64,000 bases of DNA, from assembly GCA_019636795.1 (NCBI GenBank), contig JAHBWW010000007.1, positions 96,896-160,895 of the forward strand, read 5' to 3'. Shown piece by piece: positions 50,153 through 59,821 of this stretch. The notes beneath the pieces are model-generated. The model worked only from the letters and a program-made list of their open reading frames with translations, ran no database searches and was not told the origin of the DNA. Within the stretch, counting starts at the first letter, position 1. Each line of letters begins with the position of its first letter. The DNA comes from Phycisphaeraceae bacterium. GTDB taxonomy: Bacteria; Planctomycetota; Phycisphaerae; Phycisphaerales; UBA1924. Both the position numbers and the translations under genes were made by a program.

Positions 50153-51796
50153 ATGCCGCGCACGAACCACAGAATCCTCATCGCCTCATTGCTTCTCGCA
50201 GCAGGCACCATCGCCGGCTGCAACCGCCCCCACCTCTATGAGGGATTCGGCAACTACCAGCGCCTCGCCACCACCGACTCGGCTGCAGCACAGACCTACT
50301 TCAACCAGGGGATGCAGCTTCTCTATGGCTTCAACCACGACGAAGCGATCCGCTCGTTTCAGCGCGCCGCCTCGATCGACCGCGATCTGGCCATTGCGTG
50401 GTGGGGCATCGGCTACGCTCGCGGCCTGCACATCAACAACCCCGCGATGAGCGCTGAGCAATCACAACTCGCATACGAAGCGACGCAGGAAGCACTCCGG
50501 CGCATCGATTCTGCGTCACTGGTCGAAGCCGCCCTGATCCGCGCGCTGGCTGCGCGGTATGCCATGCCTGTCCCCGAAGATCGCAGCCATCTCGACGAGG
50601 CCTACGCCGAGGCGATGGGCCGCGTGTGGGAAGCATTCCCGAACGACCCCGATGTCGGTGCGCTCTACGCCGAATCGCTGATGAATCTTCAGCCTTGGGA
50701 TCTATGGACCAAATCTGGCGAGCCCAAGGGGCGCACGCTCGAAATCGTCGCGGTGCTCGAACGTGTCATGGAACTCGACCCCCATCACCCCGGTGCCAAC
50801 CACTTCTACATACACACGGTCGAAGCTTCGAACGATCCCGGCCGCGCCGAAGCAGCTGCCGATCGTCTTCGCACGCTTGTGCCCGGATCGGGGCATCTTG
50901 TCCATATGCCAGCACACATCTATGCACGCATCGGTCGCTGGGCGGATGCATCGGATACCAATGTCGATGCCATCGCCGCCGATCGCGCGTATTTCGCCAA
51001 GGCGCCCAAGCCCGACTTCTACGCGCTCTATTTCATCCACAACATCCACTTCCTCGCGTGGTCGGCGATGATGGAAGGCCGCTATGAAACCGCCATGGCA
51101 GCCGCACGCGAACTCGAACGCGATATACCGCGCGAGTTTCTGCGCAACTGGACCTTCATCGCCGACGGGTTCATGCCCGTGACCTACCACACCATGATCC
51201 GCTTCGGCAAATGGAGCGACATTCTCTCGGAGCCGAAGCCAGACGACTGGCGGCACATCAGCCTCGCATCATGGCACTACGCCCGAGGCGTCGCGCTCGC
51301 AGCAACCGATCACACCGTCGAGGCACGCTCCGAACTCGAAGCCTTCGAGCGTGAAGCCGCCCGTATTCCTAAGGACTGGGTGGTCGGCAACAGCGCCGCC
51401 AGCGATGTGATGGCCGTCGCACGCCACATGCTTCGAGGCGAACTCGCTTTCCGCGAAGCGCGACTCGATGAAGCGTTCGATCTCCTGCGCGAAGGTGCAC
51501 GCCTCGAAGATGGACTCAACTACGACGAACCGCCAGACTGGATGCAGCCGGTGCGGCACGCGCTTGGCGCGCTCCTGCTCGCTGCTGGACGCCCCGCCGA
51601 GGCCGAAGTCGTCTACCGCGAAGACCTGGCAAAGTATCCGAACAACGGCTGGGCCTTGCTCGGCCTGAGTCAGGCGCTCGATGCCCTCGACCGCCCCGTC
51701 GAGGCTTCTCTCGTCGAGCAGGATCTGACAATCGCATGGGCCCGCGCCGACGTCGAGCCGGTCGCGTCGTGCTATTGCCATCCTGATGCGCCGTAA
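50153..51796 (+). CDS. TPR-repeat lipoprotein
   Basis: 547 residues with a lipoprotein signal (LIASLLLAAGTIAGC, lipobox Ala-Gly-Cys). TPR-like helical repeats begin after residue 45 (FNQGMQLLYGFNHDEAIRSF, AASIDRDLAIAWWGIGYARG) and are again clear near the C-terminus (RHALGALLLAAGRPAEAEVV, YPNNGWALLGLSQALDALDR). A histidine-rich conserved centre, HLVHMPAHIYARIG and YFIHNIHFLAWSAM, suggests a TTC38-like or related family rather than a simple scaffold. AGGAG supports the start. The downstream gene starts 70 nt later. Confidence 0.85.
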   Translation: MPRTNHRILIASLLLAAGTIAGCNRPHLYEGFGNYQRLATTDSAAAQTYFNQGMQLLYGFNHDEAIRSFQRAASIDRDLAIAWWGIGYARGLHINNPAMSAEQSQLAYEATQEALRRIDSASLVEAALIRALAARYAMPVPEDRSHLDEAYAEAMGRVWEAFPNDPDVGALYAESLMNLQPWDLWTKSGEPKGRTLEIVAVLERVMELDPHHPGANHFYIHTVEASNDPGRAEAAADRLRTLVPGSGHLVHMPAHIYARIGRWADASDTNVDAIAADRAYFAKAPKPDFYALYFIHNIHFLAWSAMMEGRYETAMAAARELERDIPREFLRNWTFIADGFMPVTYHTMIRFGKWSDILSEPKPDDWRHISLASWHYARGVALAATDHTVEARSELEAFEREAARIPKDWVVGNSAASDVMAVARHMLRGELAFREARLDEAFDLLREGARLEDGLNYDEPPDWMQPVRHALGALLLAAGRPAEAEVVYREDLAKYPNNGWALLGLSQALDALDRPVEASLVEQDLTIAWARADVEPVASCYCHPDAP

Positions 51797-51853
51797 AGGC
51801 AGGTGCGACAAACAAGACCCGCGCAACAACCGCCGAGTTCGCTCGCGCGGTTG

Positions 51854-51859
51854 TATCAT
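51854..51859 (+). promoter_or_regulatory. candidate -10 element for leaderless aldehyde dehydrogenase mRNA
   Basis: TATCAT followed by 7 nt and the ATG at 51867, without a Shine-Dalgarno sequence. Confidence 0.4.
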
Positions 51860-51866
51860 CTCCCCC

Positions 51867-53225
51867 ATGAACACCGTTCGACTCGACTCGCTCAATCCGG
51901 CGACCGGCGAAATCGTCGGCTCCGTCCCGCTCGTGCCACTCGACGCGATCCCTGCCATCGTCGCCCGCGCCCGCGCCGCTTCGCCCGCATGGGCAGCACT
52001 GAGCGCCCGCCAGCGTGCCGACATCCTCCGCCCCGCTGCCGATGTCTTTGCTGCCCGCGCTGAAGAACTCGGCACGCTCCTGTCCCGCGAGCAAGGCAAG
52101 CCCATCCGCGACGGCATTGGCGAAGTGGCCGCGTGCGGATCACGACTCAGCGAAGAACTCGACGAGATCGCTGCCGCGGTCGAGCCTCAACTGCTCACCG
52201 GCGAAGGCGTCGAGACGCGCGTGCACTTCGACCCATTCGGGGTGTGTGCCGCCATCACGCCATGGAACTTCCCGATCCTGATGCCGCACTGGATGGTCCT
52301 GCCCGCGCTTATCACCGGCAACGCGGTCATCCTCAAGCCGAGCGAAGAAACGCCGCTCATCGCGCAGGCCTATGCCGACATTCTCAATCAGTTCCTGCCT
52401 GAAGGCGTTCTTCAAGTCATCCATGGCCGCGAACAAGGCGCCGCACTTGTCGCTGCCGATGTCGATCTCATCGCCTTCACCGGCTCGAAGGCAACCGGAC
52501 AGGCGATCATGCGCGAGGCTGCCAGCGGGCTCAAACGCCTGATCCTCGAACTTGGGAGCAAGGATCCGCTGCTCGTGCTCGAAGGCGCTGATCTCGACAA
52601 GGCTGCCGAGTTCGCAGCACGCAACTCCTACCGCAACTGCGGCCAGGTCTGCGTCTCGACCGAACGCATCTATGTCGACCGCCGCCTGCACGACGCCTTT
52701 GTCAGCAAACTCACCGAAGAAACGAAGAAGTACACCGTCGGCCCGTGCGACGATGAATCCGCTGTCATCGGCCCCATGATCCACGACCGGCAGAAGGCGC
52801 ACGTGTTGGCACAACTTGCCGATGCGCAGCGGCAAGGCGCGATCCTTGCCGCCGGCGGCGAAACACGCGAAGGCAACTTCATCAGCCCCGCTGTCCTCAC
52901 CAGCGTCTCGCACGACATGGACATCATGCGTACCGAAACTTTCGGCCCCATCGCGTGCGTCATGGCTGTCGACTCCGTCGATGACGCGGTCAAGTTCGCC
53001 AACGACAGCGAATATGGGCTCGGTGCTGTTGTCTTTGGTGAAGAGTCACTCGCGCGCTCCGCTGCACGCCGGCTCACCGCTGGCATGATCGGCGTCAATC
53101 GAGGTCTGGGGGGCGCGCCCGGCATGCCATGGGTCGGTGCCCGCCAGAGCGGCTTCGGCTTTCACGCCGGACCCATGGGCCACCGCCAGTTCTGCCAGGT
53201 GCGCGTCGTCAGCACATGCACATGA
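51867..53225 (+). CDS. NAD(P)-dependent aldehyde dehydrogenase (succinate-semialdehyde dehydrogenase-like)
   Basis: 452 residues. ALDH motifs: FGVCAAITPWNFPILMPHWM, NAVILKPSEETPLIA, IAFTGSKATGQAIM, catalytic Glu in LILELGSKDPLLVLEGAD (near 227) and nucleophile Cys in NSYRNCGQVCVSTERIYVDR (near 262). MRTETFGPIACVM and VNRGLGGAPGMPWVGARQSG follow. GABA/succinate-semialdehyde enzymes are the closest style, but the substrate is not certain. ATG 51867 was chosen because the conserved domain starts there. It is convergent with the epimerase gene. Confidence 0.92.
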   Translation: MNTVRLDSLNPATGEIVGSVPLVPLDAIPAIVARARAASPAWAALSARQRADILRPAADVFAARAEELGTLLSREQGKPIRDGIGEVAACGSRLSEELDEIAAAVEPQLLTGEGVETRVHFDPFGVCAAITPWNFPILMPHWMVLPALITGNAVILKPSEETPLIAQAYADILNQFLPEGVLQVIHGREQGAALVAADVDLIAFTGSKATGQAIMREAASGLKRLILELGSKDPLLVLEGADLDKAAEFAARNSYRNCGQVCVSTERIYVDRRLHDAFVSKLTEETKKYTVGPCDDESAVIGPMIHDRQKAHVLAQLADAQRQGAILAAGGETREGNFISPAVLTSVSHDMDIMRTETFGPIACVMAVDSVDDAVKFANDSEYGLGAVVFGEESLARSAARRLTAGMIGVNRGLGGAPGMPWVGARQSGFGFHAGPMGHRQFCQVRVVSTCT

Positions 53226-53250
53226 CTCTCACCCAACTTCTCACGAATTC

Positions 53251-54174
53251 TCACGCAAGCAGGTCTCGCAGCGCCGCCTCAAGTTCGCCAAACCGGAACT
53301 CGAACCCCTCATTCAACAACCGCCGCGGCGCGAGATAGCGCCCATACAACGCCAACTCCGGATCTGTTCTCAACACAACCGCCGCACCAAGCCGCACCAT
53401 CAACGCCGTCGCCGGCAGCCCGATCGGCATGTTCATCACCCGCCGCAGAGTCCGCATGAACTCAGCCTGCGCTGTCGGGTTCGGCCCTGAAGCGATATAC
53501 ATGCCCTGCATCGAGTCGTCATCGAGCGCACGCTCGAACACGCGGTTCATGTCCAGTTCATGAATCCAGCTCATGCCCTGCGTCCCGCTGCCCACGCGCC
53601 CGCCGAGCCCCAGCCTTGCAACACCCCTCAGCCGCGCGAGCGCACCACCTCCCGCACCCCGATCGCGCCCGAGCACGAAACCCGTTCGCAAAACCACCGC
53701 TCGCTGCTCGGGCAGTCTCGCCTGTTCAAACGCTGCCTCCCACGCACCTCCCACGAACGGCGCAAGCCCATAACCCGGCGCAGAATCTTCATCACACACC
53801 GCTGTGGGCGGGTCGCCATAGATGTGCGCCGTGCTCATCTGCACCCACACGCGAGGCGGAACCTCCACCCGCCGGCATGCTTCGCCGAGCGCTTGCGTGC
53901 TCATCACCCGCGAACGCAGAATCTCATCGACATGATCCGGGGTCTTCACGCAATCGACTGATCGGCCAGCAAGGTTCACAAGCCCCGCCGCTCCATCAAG
54001 CACTCGCGCCCACGACCCAACCGTCGCCCCGTCCCAGGATTCGTGCGCGAACGCGCCTGCCGGACGCGACCGCGACACGATCACCACCTCGCGCCCCATC
54101 GCCCGCAGATGCGTCGCCAGCGAGACCCCGAGAAACCCGCTCCCGCCCGCGATGACGATGTGTCTGTTGCTCAT
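53251..54174 (-). CDS. TIGR01777 family NAD(P)-binding epimerase (SDR39U1-like)
   Basis: 307 residues of the extended SDR type: [20 protein letters not shown] (glycine motif), [73 protein letters not shown] and the C-terminal [20 protein letters not shown], the family end. In E. coli YfcH and human SDR39U1 the substrate is unknown. TATACT ends 7 nt before the ATG. Confidence 0.92.
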   Translation of the reverse strand: MSNRHIVIAGGSGFLGVSLATHLRAMGREVVIVSRSRPAGAFAHESWDGATVGSWARVLDGAAGLVNLAGRSVDCVKTPDHVDEILRSRVMSTQALGEACRRVEVPPRVWVQMSTAHIYGDPPTAVCDEDSAPGYGLAPFVGGAWEAAFEQARLPEQRAVVLRTGFVLGRDRGAGGGALARLRGVARLGLGGRVGSGTQGMSWIHELDMNRVFERALDDDSMQGMYIASGPNPTAQAEFMRTLRRVMNMPIGLPATALMVRLGAAVVLRTDPELALYGRYLAPRRLLNEGFEFRFGELEAALRDLLA

Positions 54175-54181
54175 TGCTGCC

Positions 54182-54187
54182 AGTATA
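54182..54187 (-). promoter_or_regulatory. candidate -10 element for a leaderless epimerase mRNA
   Basis: On the minus strand TATACT is followed by 7 nt and the ATG at 54174. This is the best match to the sigma-70 -10 consensus of the set. Confidence 0.45.
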
Positions 54188-54317
54188 GAGAGATGGCCTC
54201 TAACTTCCCCGGATCAGGTACCGTGGTCGTCCCTGCACCTGATTCAGGGGAAAATCAATCGCGGCTCACCCCGCATGCGGCATATCTACCGTCCGCGCGC
54301 GCTTTCTCGGATATTCC

Positions 54318-54347
54318 TTGCAGCCGAGAATCCCGCTGCTGTACAGT
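54318..54347 (+). promoter_or_regulatory. candidate promoter of the FG-GAP dockerin gene
   Basis: TTGCAG (54318-54323), 18-nt spacer, TACAGT (54342-54347), about 95 nt before the ATG at 54446. The -35 and -10 boxes each match the consensus at four of six positions. Confidence 0.35.
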
Positions 54348-54445
54348 ATGCCTGTTCAAACAATGAGATTCTCGTGAGTTGGAACCTCGCGAGTCTCAAA
54401 CCAGGTCACGCGGCCATCGATCCACACTGGGAGAAGGAGACACAC

Positions 54446-56188
54446 ATGTTCGCTCGTCAAACCACCTCGTCATTCAATAAGGCTCGTTTCGCTCCGTCCG
54501 CTACGCTCGCGTTGGTGTGCGGGCTGGCGTCATTCGCAGCCGCAGGTGATTGTCCAGGCGCAGGAACGATCCTCACTGAACAACGCATCAGCAACACGAG
54601 TGGTGGTTTCGGGGGCACAATCGCTGCCGACAGCTTCTTCGGACGCGCAGCCGTCGCCATTGGCGATGTTGACGGCGACGGTGTCACCGACCTGGCAATC
54701 GGTTCCTACGGCGACGCAGACGGCGGACTCGCACGCGGCGCAGTCTGGATTGTCTTCATGAATGCCGACGGCACCGTCAAGGGTCAGCAGAAAATCTCCA
54801 GCACCACCGGCGGACTCGTCGGGCCGCCAAACAACAACGCCGGGTTCGGCTACGCCATCGCGCCGCTCGGTGACATGGATAACGATGGCGTGCCCGATAT
54901 CGCTGTCGGCGCATACCGCGAAAACGACGGCGGTGCAAACCGCGGAGCCGTCTACATCATCCGCCTCAACGCCAATGGCACTGTCAAGAGTCAGCAGAAA
55001 ATCTCCAGCACTCAAGGCGGCTTCACAGGGCCTCTGCTCAACGCCGACTGGTTCGGAACCGGTGTCGCTGCTATCGGTGACCTCGACGGCGACGGCATCA
55101 TCGATATCGCTGTCGGCACCGAACTCGACAAGGACGGCGGCACCAACCGTGGGGCTGTCTACATCCTCATGCTCAACGCCAATGGCACCGTCAAAGCTGA
55201 ACAGAAAATCTCCAGCACCCAGGGCGGGCTCACCGGACCACTCCTCGACAACGACCGCTTCGGCAACGCTGTCGCTGGCATCGGCGACATCGATGGCGAC
55301 GGCATTCCCGACATCATTGTCGGTGCCTACCGCGACTCTGACGGCGGAACCGCACGCGGTGCCGCATATGTGCTCATGCTCAACGCCGATGGCACCGTCA
55401 AGGACGAGCAAAAAATCTCCAGCACTCAGGGCGGGCTCACCGGGCCGATTGCCAATACCGACTGGTTCGGCAGTTCCGTCGCTGCCATCGGAGACATCGA
55501 CGGCGATGGCGTGGTCGATATCGCGGTCGGCGCGCAGCAGAACGACGACGGCGGGATGAACCACGGAGCCGTTTATGTCCTCCGAATGAACTCCGACGGA
55601 ACCGTCAAGAGCGAACAACGACTCAGCTCCACCACCGGCGGACTCACCGGACCGCTCGCTGTCGGCGATGTCTTCGGCTCGGCGGTTGGAGCAATCGGCG
55701 ACTTCGACGGCGACGGCATTCCCGACCTGATCGTCGGCGCCATGCAGGCCGACGACGGCGCCACCGACGCCGGAGCGGTCTTCCTCCTCACACTCGATGG
55801 CTGCGAGAGCAGCGGCTCAGGACCCGTGGTCATCACAACTCAACCCGCCAGCCTCATCTCCGGCCCGGCACCCAGCGCGGTGCAGTTCTCGGTAGTCGCT
55901 GAAGGCGCGCCCACCATTTCGTACCAGTGGCGGCGCGACACAGTGCCCCTCAGCAACGGCGGAGGCATCAGCGGCGCTACAACCGCCACGCTCACCGTCA
56001 CTGCGAACTCCGCAGCCATCGGTGTCTATGACTGTGTGGTCACCAACTCGTTCGGCAGCGAGACCAGCGACGGCGCGATTCTCGCCGTTCGGCCCTGGCC
56101 GTGCTTGGCCGACCTGAATCAGGACGGCAACCTCGACTTCTTCGACGTGCAGATCTTCCTTCAGGCCTTCGCGGCAGGATGTCCATAA
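54446..56188 (+). CDS. secreted FG-GAP repeat protein with Ig-like and GC-type dockerin domain
   Basis: 580 residues with a signal peptide (ATLALVCGLASFAAAGD). Six FG-GAP repeats follow, each with a calcium-binding DxDGDG loop (AIGDVDGDGVTDLAIGS, PLGDMDNDGVPDIAVGA, AIGDLDGDGIIDIAVGT and three more), likely forming a beta propeller. Repeat spacing is 69 residues for most. An Ig-like domain follows (about 455-545; ISYQWRRDTVPLSNGGGISG, YDCVVTNSFGSETSDGA). The end DLNQDGNLDFFDVQIFLQAF is one GC-type dockerin unit. GGAGA lies 6 nt before the ATG. Surface adhesion is likely. Confidence 0.9.
   Translation: MFARQTTSSFNKARFAPSATLALVCGLASFAAAGDCPGAGTILTEQRISNTSGGFGGTIAADSFFGRAAVAIGDVDGDGVTDLAIGSYGDADGGLARGAVWIVFMNADGTVKGQQKISSTTGGLVGPPNNNAGFGYAIAPLGDMDNDGVPDIAVGAYRENDGGANRGAVYIIRLNANGTVKSQQKISSTQGGFTGPLLNADWFGTGVAAIGDLDGDGIIDIAVGTELDKDGGTNRGAVYILMLNANGTVKAEQKISSTQGGLTGPLLDNDRFGNAVAGIGDIDGDGIPDIIVGAYRDSDGGTARGAAYVLMLNADGTVKDEQKISSTQGGLTGPIANTDWFGSSVAAIGDIDGDGVVDIAVGAQQNDDGGMNHGAVYVLRMNSDGTVKSEQRLSSTTGGLTGPLAVGDVFGSAVGAIGDFDGDGIPDLIVGAMQADDGATDAGAVFLLTLDGCESSGSGPVVITTQPASLISGPAPSAVQFSVVAEGAPTISYQWRRDTVPLSNGGGISGATTATLTVTANSAAIGVYDCVVTNSFGSETSDGAILAVRPWPCLADLNQDGNLDFFDVQIFLQAFAAGCP
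54640..55800 (+). repeat. tandem DNA repeats of about 207 bp within the FG-GAP gene
   Basis: The segment AGAAAATCTCCAGCAC and its variants recur at 54784, 54991, 55198, 55405 and (more diverged) 55612, a constant step of 207 bp or 69 codons. The DNA similarity is high between central copies. Copy number could change by recombination. Confidence 0.85.
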
Positions 56189-56219
56189 GCAGGAGCACAC
56201 CAGGCCTTGCACACGACGT

Positions 56220-59200
56220 TCAGCCGTCGATGCGTTTGAGCAGGTCGGCGACGGCTGCCTCGAGTTGGCGATCGATACCTTCGGCCTCTTCGGCTGCGCG
56301 CTGTGGCACAATGATGTCGGGCACGGCGCCGTTGTTCTCCATGTCTGTTCCGTCGGGCAGGTACCACCCGCGGAACGGCTGGCGCACGGTGGTGCCATCG
56401 ACGAGCGAGAATGCGCCGGTCGAGATCACGCCGCCATAAGTCTGCTGTCCGACCAGTGTGCCACGCTTGAGAGTCTTGAAGGCGTGACTGACAATCTCGG
56501 CGTTGGAAAAACTCTTCTGGTTGCACAGCATGTTGACCGGTCCGGTGTAGCGCTGGATGAAGAGGCGATCGCGCGGATAGCCACGGCCCGCCTCCGGGTC
56601 GGCGCCGCGCGGAATGGTGTATGCGTGTTCTGTATACGTCAGTGCGGCCATGACGCGATCAGCGGTCCATCCGCCGCCGTTGGAGCGCACGTCGATGATA
56701 AGTCCTTCCTTGCCATAGCCCGCCGCGAAGAGGTCGCGCTCGAACTCGACGAGATCGGGCGCGCCCATCGCGCGGATGTGGAGGTAACCAAGACGACCAG
56801 CGGAAAGTTCTTCGACCTTCGCTGCCCCGCGGAGTTGCCAGTCGTCGTAGCGCATAGCGCGCTCTTCGGAGAGGTTCACCGGGGTGACGAGCAGATTGAG
56901 ACTGTCCACGACGCCCGTGCGCAAAACGGTGATGATGGTCTCGACACCGGCGCGGCCGGCGAGGCGCGCGTCGAGTGTGTCGGTCGGCTTGAGCGGTTCG
57001 AGTTCGATCGCGGTGATGAGGTCGCCGGCAATGAGTCGCATATCGCCCGCGTTTGTGCGCACGCGAGGCAGCACATGATCGACGCGGTATGCCCCGCTGC
57101 CGTCGTCGAGTGTGAGGGGTGAGGCATCAATTCCGAGTTTGCCTGCGGGGCGGAAGTCGGGATTGCTGTAGCCTCCGCCGCCCATGATGCCCAGATGCGA
57201 GGCGTTGAGTTCGCCCAACAGACGATTGCCGATTTCGTTGAACTCGTCGGAGGTTGCAGCCCGGCGAGCGAGATCTGCATAGTCGCGTGTCAGCGTTTCC
57301 CAGTCCAGGTCCTTCATGGTCGGGTGGTAGAACGTGCGCCCGAGTGTGCGGGCCATCTCGTGGAACTTCTGGAGACTCAGGGCTTCATTGTCGAGGTCGA
57401 TGCTGGCAACGATGTTGATGCGTTCTTCGCTGCCACCGGCGGGCGGGACGGTGCTGGCGCGGCCCGAGGAGATCAGCACGACCTTGCTGCCATTGGCGGC
57501 CACGTGCTGGACCGAACCGGCGGTCGAGAGGCGTTTTTCGTCGGTGCCGTCGTGCTTGACCGAGTAAATGCCGGTTGTACCGCCCGCGCCACCCGTGGCG
57601 CGGAAGATGATCCTGTCGCCTGCGGGAGTCATTTCGAGATTGCTGGTGCTGCCGGGGTAGCGCGTGATGCGACGCAGGCGGCGGTAGGCATCGGCGAGAT
57701 CTTCGTGTGTGAATGGTTCGGTGACAGGCTTGATCTCTGGTTTTGGCTCTGATTCTGGCGCGGTGGGGTCGGCTGTCCAGTCGATCGGATCGATGACGCC
57801 GAGTTTCTTGCTTGCTTCGACGCGCTCCTTGAAGTATGCATCGCGCTCCTGATTGGTCATGGCTTCGAGCGCACGATCGAGCGTGATGGTGTAGACGTCG
57901 TAGGAGTCGCCCTCGCGCTCGGAGAGGAATGCGAGGATCTTTCCATCGCTCGACCATCGTGGCGAAGTGTCGTTGTCGGGGTGGCGTGTGATATTGACTG
58001 GTGCCCACGAACCATCGACCGGCGCGATGAAGATGTCGGTGTTGAAATCTGAATCGTTGACAGCGATGGCAAAGTAGCGCCCGCACGGCGAATAGCGCGG
58101 CTCGACGCTCCAGTCCCATGATTCGAGCAGGACTTGCTGCTCGCCGGTGCGGAGGTCAAGACGCACAAGATCGCCGCGTGTACGTTTGAAGATCATGGAG
58201 AGGCCATCGGGCGCGATGGTGGGCGAGCGGTCGTCGGTGGGTTCGGTGACAATCGGGTGGAGATCAAAACGAATGGCATCATGCCAGCGTTCGGCGACTT
58301 TTGGCTTGGCGGGTTTATCGGTTTTCTTCGCTGCTTTGGTTTCAGTATTCTCGGGCTCGGGTTCAACAGCCGGATCCTGCGCGGGCTCGCTGGCTTGCGG
58401 GTCGGCGGGCTCTGTGTGTTCGGCGGAAGGATCGGTTTGTGTGGTTTCAGGCAAAGCAGGCTCGACGGGCGGTGCTGGTTTGGTTGCATCAGCGAAGCGC
58501 TCGCGGATTTCGGCTCGCGTAAGCGCAACCGTGGCGGCATAGATCGAATCGCTGCCATCACGATCGGAGACGAAGTAGAGGCGGGACATATCGGGCGACC
58601 ATGCGATGTCACGTTCGCGGGCCATACTTTGCGTGACCTGGCGCGTCGGGCTGCCTTCCTCGATGGCGCGGACGTACACATCGCCGAACGCGACGAACGC
58701 CATGACTTTGCCATCTGGGCTGAGAATCGCTTCGCTGACATCGCCCGAGACATCGCGTGTCTCGCGGCGTGGCGTAGCGTCGGCGGGCGCCTTGACGCGG
58801 ATGCGCGTCGGCTGGTCCAGGATTTCGCCGGCAAACATCGCGACGTAAAGCCCGTCCCACTTTGTGAAGACGACGGTCCGGCCGTCGCGTGAGACGTCGA
58901 AAGCAGTGATATCGCGATCGGTGTAGGCGGTGAGTGGGCGTGCTCCGGGTTCTCGCGTGGCAAGGTCGAAAGCCCAGAGGTTGACGAAACCATGCTCGCC
59001 GCTGCCGAGATCTGACATATAGATGATGGTGTCGGCGTCTTTCCAGACGGGCTGACCATCGTTGCCTCGCCAGTTGGTGAGGCGTGCGAATGAGCCATCG
59101 GTCGAGTTGTAGAGGTAGAGGTTGCGGTCGTCGGGACCGCGATAGTGTCGGCGCATCCAGCTGGATCCGCCGCGTTCGAAGATGTAGCGCACTCCGTCGG

Positions 59201-59702
59201 GGTGAGCGGCTGCAGCTTGACCGAATGCGCCGTGGAGTCGCTCGATGGGCCCGCCGTGGATACTGGCGCGGTAGGGTCTTTCGGAGCGGTAGACATCGCC
59301 CTCGATCGATCCGGAAACGAGGACGAACTTGCCATCTGCGGTGAAGCCCGAGAGGGTGAGGCTGGCATCTTCGGTTGTGATCTGCTGAACGTCGGATCCG
59401 TCGGGCTTCATGGTGTGAATGGCCCGGCGCCCACTTCGGTTGGATTCGAATGCGATGAGTGATCCGTCGGGGCTCCATGCCGAGCGGGTTTCGTCGGCGG
59501 GGTGTGCGGTGAGGCGGAATGCTTCGCCGCCGCTAGCGCTGGTCCTCCACAGATCGCCGCGCCATGAGAACACGATGGTGCTGCCGTCGGGGCTGATGGA
59601 GGGGAACCGGGGGAGATCGACCTCGCCAGCGCGGGTCGAGAGTGAACAGGAGACCAGGACGAACCACGCGGCGAGCAGCCGCACACAGATGCGATTGAAC
59701 AT
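56220..59702 (-). CDS. tricorn-like S41 protease with beta-propeller domain
   Basis: 1160 residues with a signal peptide (VRLLAAWFVLVSCSLSTRAG). WD40/TolB-like propeller repeats run to about residue 690 (FPSISPDGSTIVFSWRGDLW, SAWSPDGSLIAFESNRSGRR), interrupted near 405-460 by an acidic, proline-rich linker. A PDZ-like region covers about 844-930. The S41 catalytic parts are LLGELNASHLGIMGG (Ser-His of tricorn, near 836) and CNQKSFSNAEIVSHAFKTLK (nucleophile Ser, near 1064), then GTLVGQQTYGGVISTGAF. By family it degrades oligopeptides; here exported. It is convergent with the FG-GAP gene. ATG 59702 begins the signal peptide. Confidence 0.92.
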   Translation of the reverse strand: MFNRICVRLLAAWFVLVSCSLSTRAGEVDLPRFPSISPDGSTIVFSWRGDLWRTSASGGEAFRLTAHPADETRSAWSPDGSLIAFESNRSGRRAIHTMKPDGSDVQQITTEDASLTLSGFTADGKFVLVSGSIEGDVYRSERPYRASIHGGPIERLHGAFGQAAAAHPDGVRYIFERGGSSWMRRHYRGPDDRNLYLYNSTDGSFARLTNWRGNDGQPVWKDADTIIYMSDLGSGEHGFVNLWAFDLATREPGARPLTAYTDRDITAFDVSRDGRTVVFTKWDGLYVAMFAGEILDQPTRIRVKAPADATPRRETRDVSGDVSEAILSPDGKVMAFVAFGDVYVRAIEEGSPTRQVTQSMARERDIAWSPDMSRLYFVSDRDGSDSIYAATVALTRAEIRERFADATKPAPPVEPALPETTQTDPSAEHTEPADPQASEPAQDPAVEPEPENTETKAAKKTDKPAKPKVAERWHDAIRFDLHPIVTEPTDDRSPTIAPDGLSMIFKRTRGDLVRLDLRTGEQQVLLESWDWSVEPRYSPCGRYFAIAVNDSDFNTDIFIAPVDGSWAPVNITRHPDNDTSPRWSSDGKILAFLSEREGDSYDVYTITLDRALEAMTNQERDAYFKERVEASKKLGVIDPIDWTADPTAPESEPKPEIKPVTEPFTHEDLADAYRRLRRITRYPGSTSNLEMTPAGDRIIFRATGGAGGTTGIYSVKHDGTDEKRLSTAGSVQHVAANGSKVVLISSGRASTVPPAGGSEERINIVASIDLDNEALSLQKFHEMARTLGRTFYHPTMKDLDWETLTRDYADLARRAATSDEFNEIGNRLLGELNASHLGIMGGGGYSNPDFRPAGKLGIDASPLTLDDGSGAYRVDHVLPRVRTNAGDMRLIAGDLITAIELEPLKPTDTLDARLAGRAGVETIITVLRTGVVDSLNLLVTPVNLSEERAMRYDDWQLRGAAKVEELSAGRLGYLHIRAMGAPDLVEFERDLFAAGYGKEGLIIDVRSNGGGWTADRVMAALTYTEHAYTIPRGADPEAGRGYPRDRLFIQRYTGPVNMLCNQKSFSNAEIVSHAFKTLKRGTLVGQQTYGGVISTGAFSLVDGTTVRQPFRGWYLPDGTDMENNGAVPDIIVPQRAAEEAEGIDRQLEAAVADLLKRIDG

Positions 59703-59809
59703 GTTTGGACTCCGTGCATGGGTGCAACCGGGTTGGAAGCCGGCAGCAGCAAGGTCCACTATACAGCACCTGCTGGCGAGTGTCCCAAGTGCAGCGGGCG
59801 AATGTCGGG

Positions 59810-59815
59810 TACGCT
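59810..59815 (+). promoter_or_regulatory. candidate -10 element for a leaderless membrane-protein mRNA
   Basis: TACGCT followed by 6 nt and the ATG at 59822, without a Shine-Dalgarno sequence. Confidence 0.3.
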
Positions 59816-59821
59816 GATGGC

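Noticed and set aside
54530..55618. 362-codon open frame antisense to the FG-GAP gene
   Set aside because: Its repeats mirror the 207-bp repeats of the real gene. No start signal or family likeness.
54446..56188. Regular repeats that might suggest a CRISPR array
   Set aside because: The repeats are 207 bp, coding, and without alternating unique spacers; they are protein-level FG-GAP repeats.
58193..59368. 391-codon frame overlapping the tricorn-like gene in another frame
   Set aside because: Serine/arginine/proline-biased translation, typical of an out-of-frame reading of a high-GC gene; the propeller and S41 motifs lie in the other frame.
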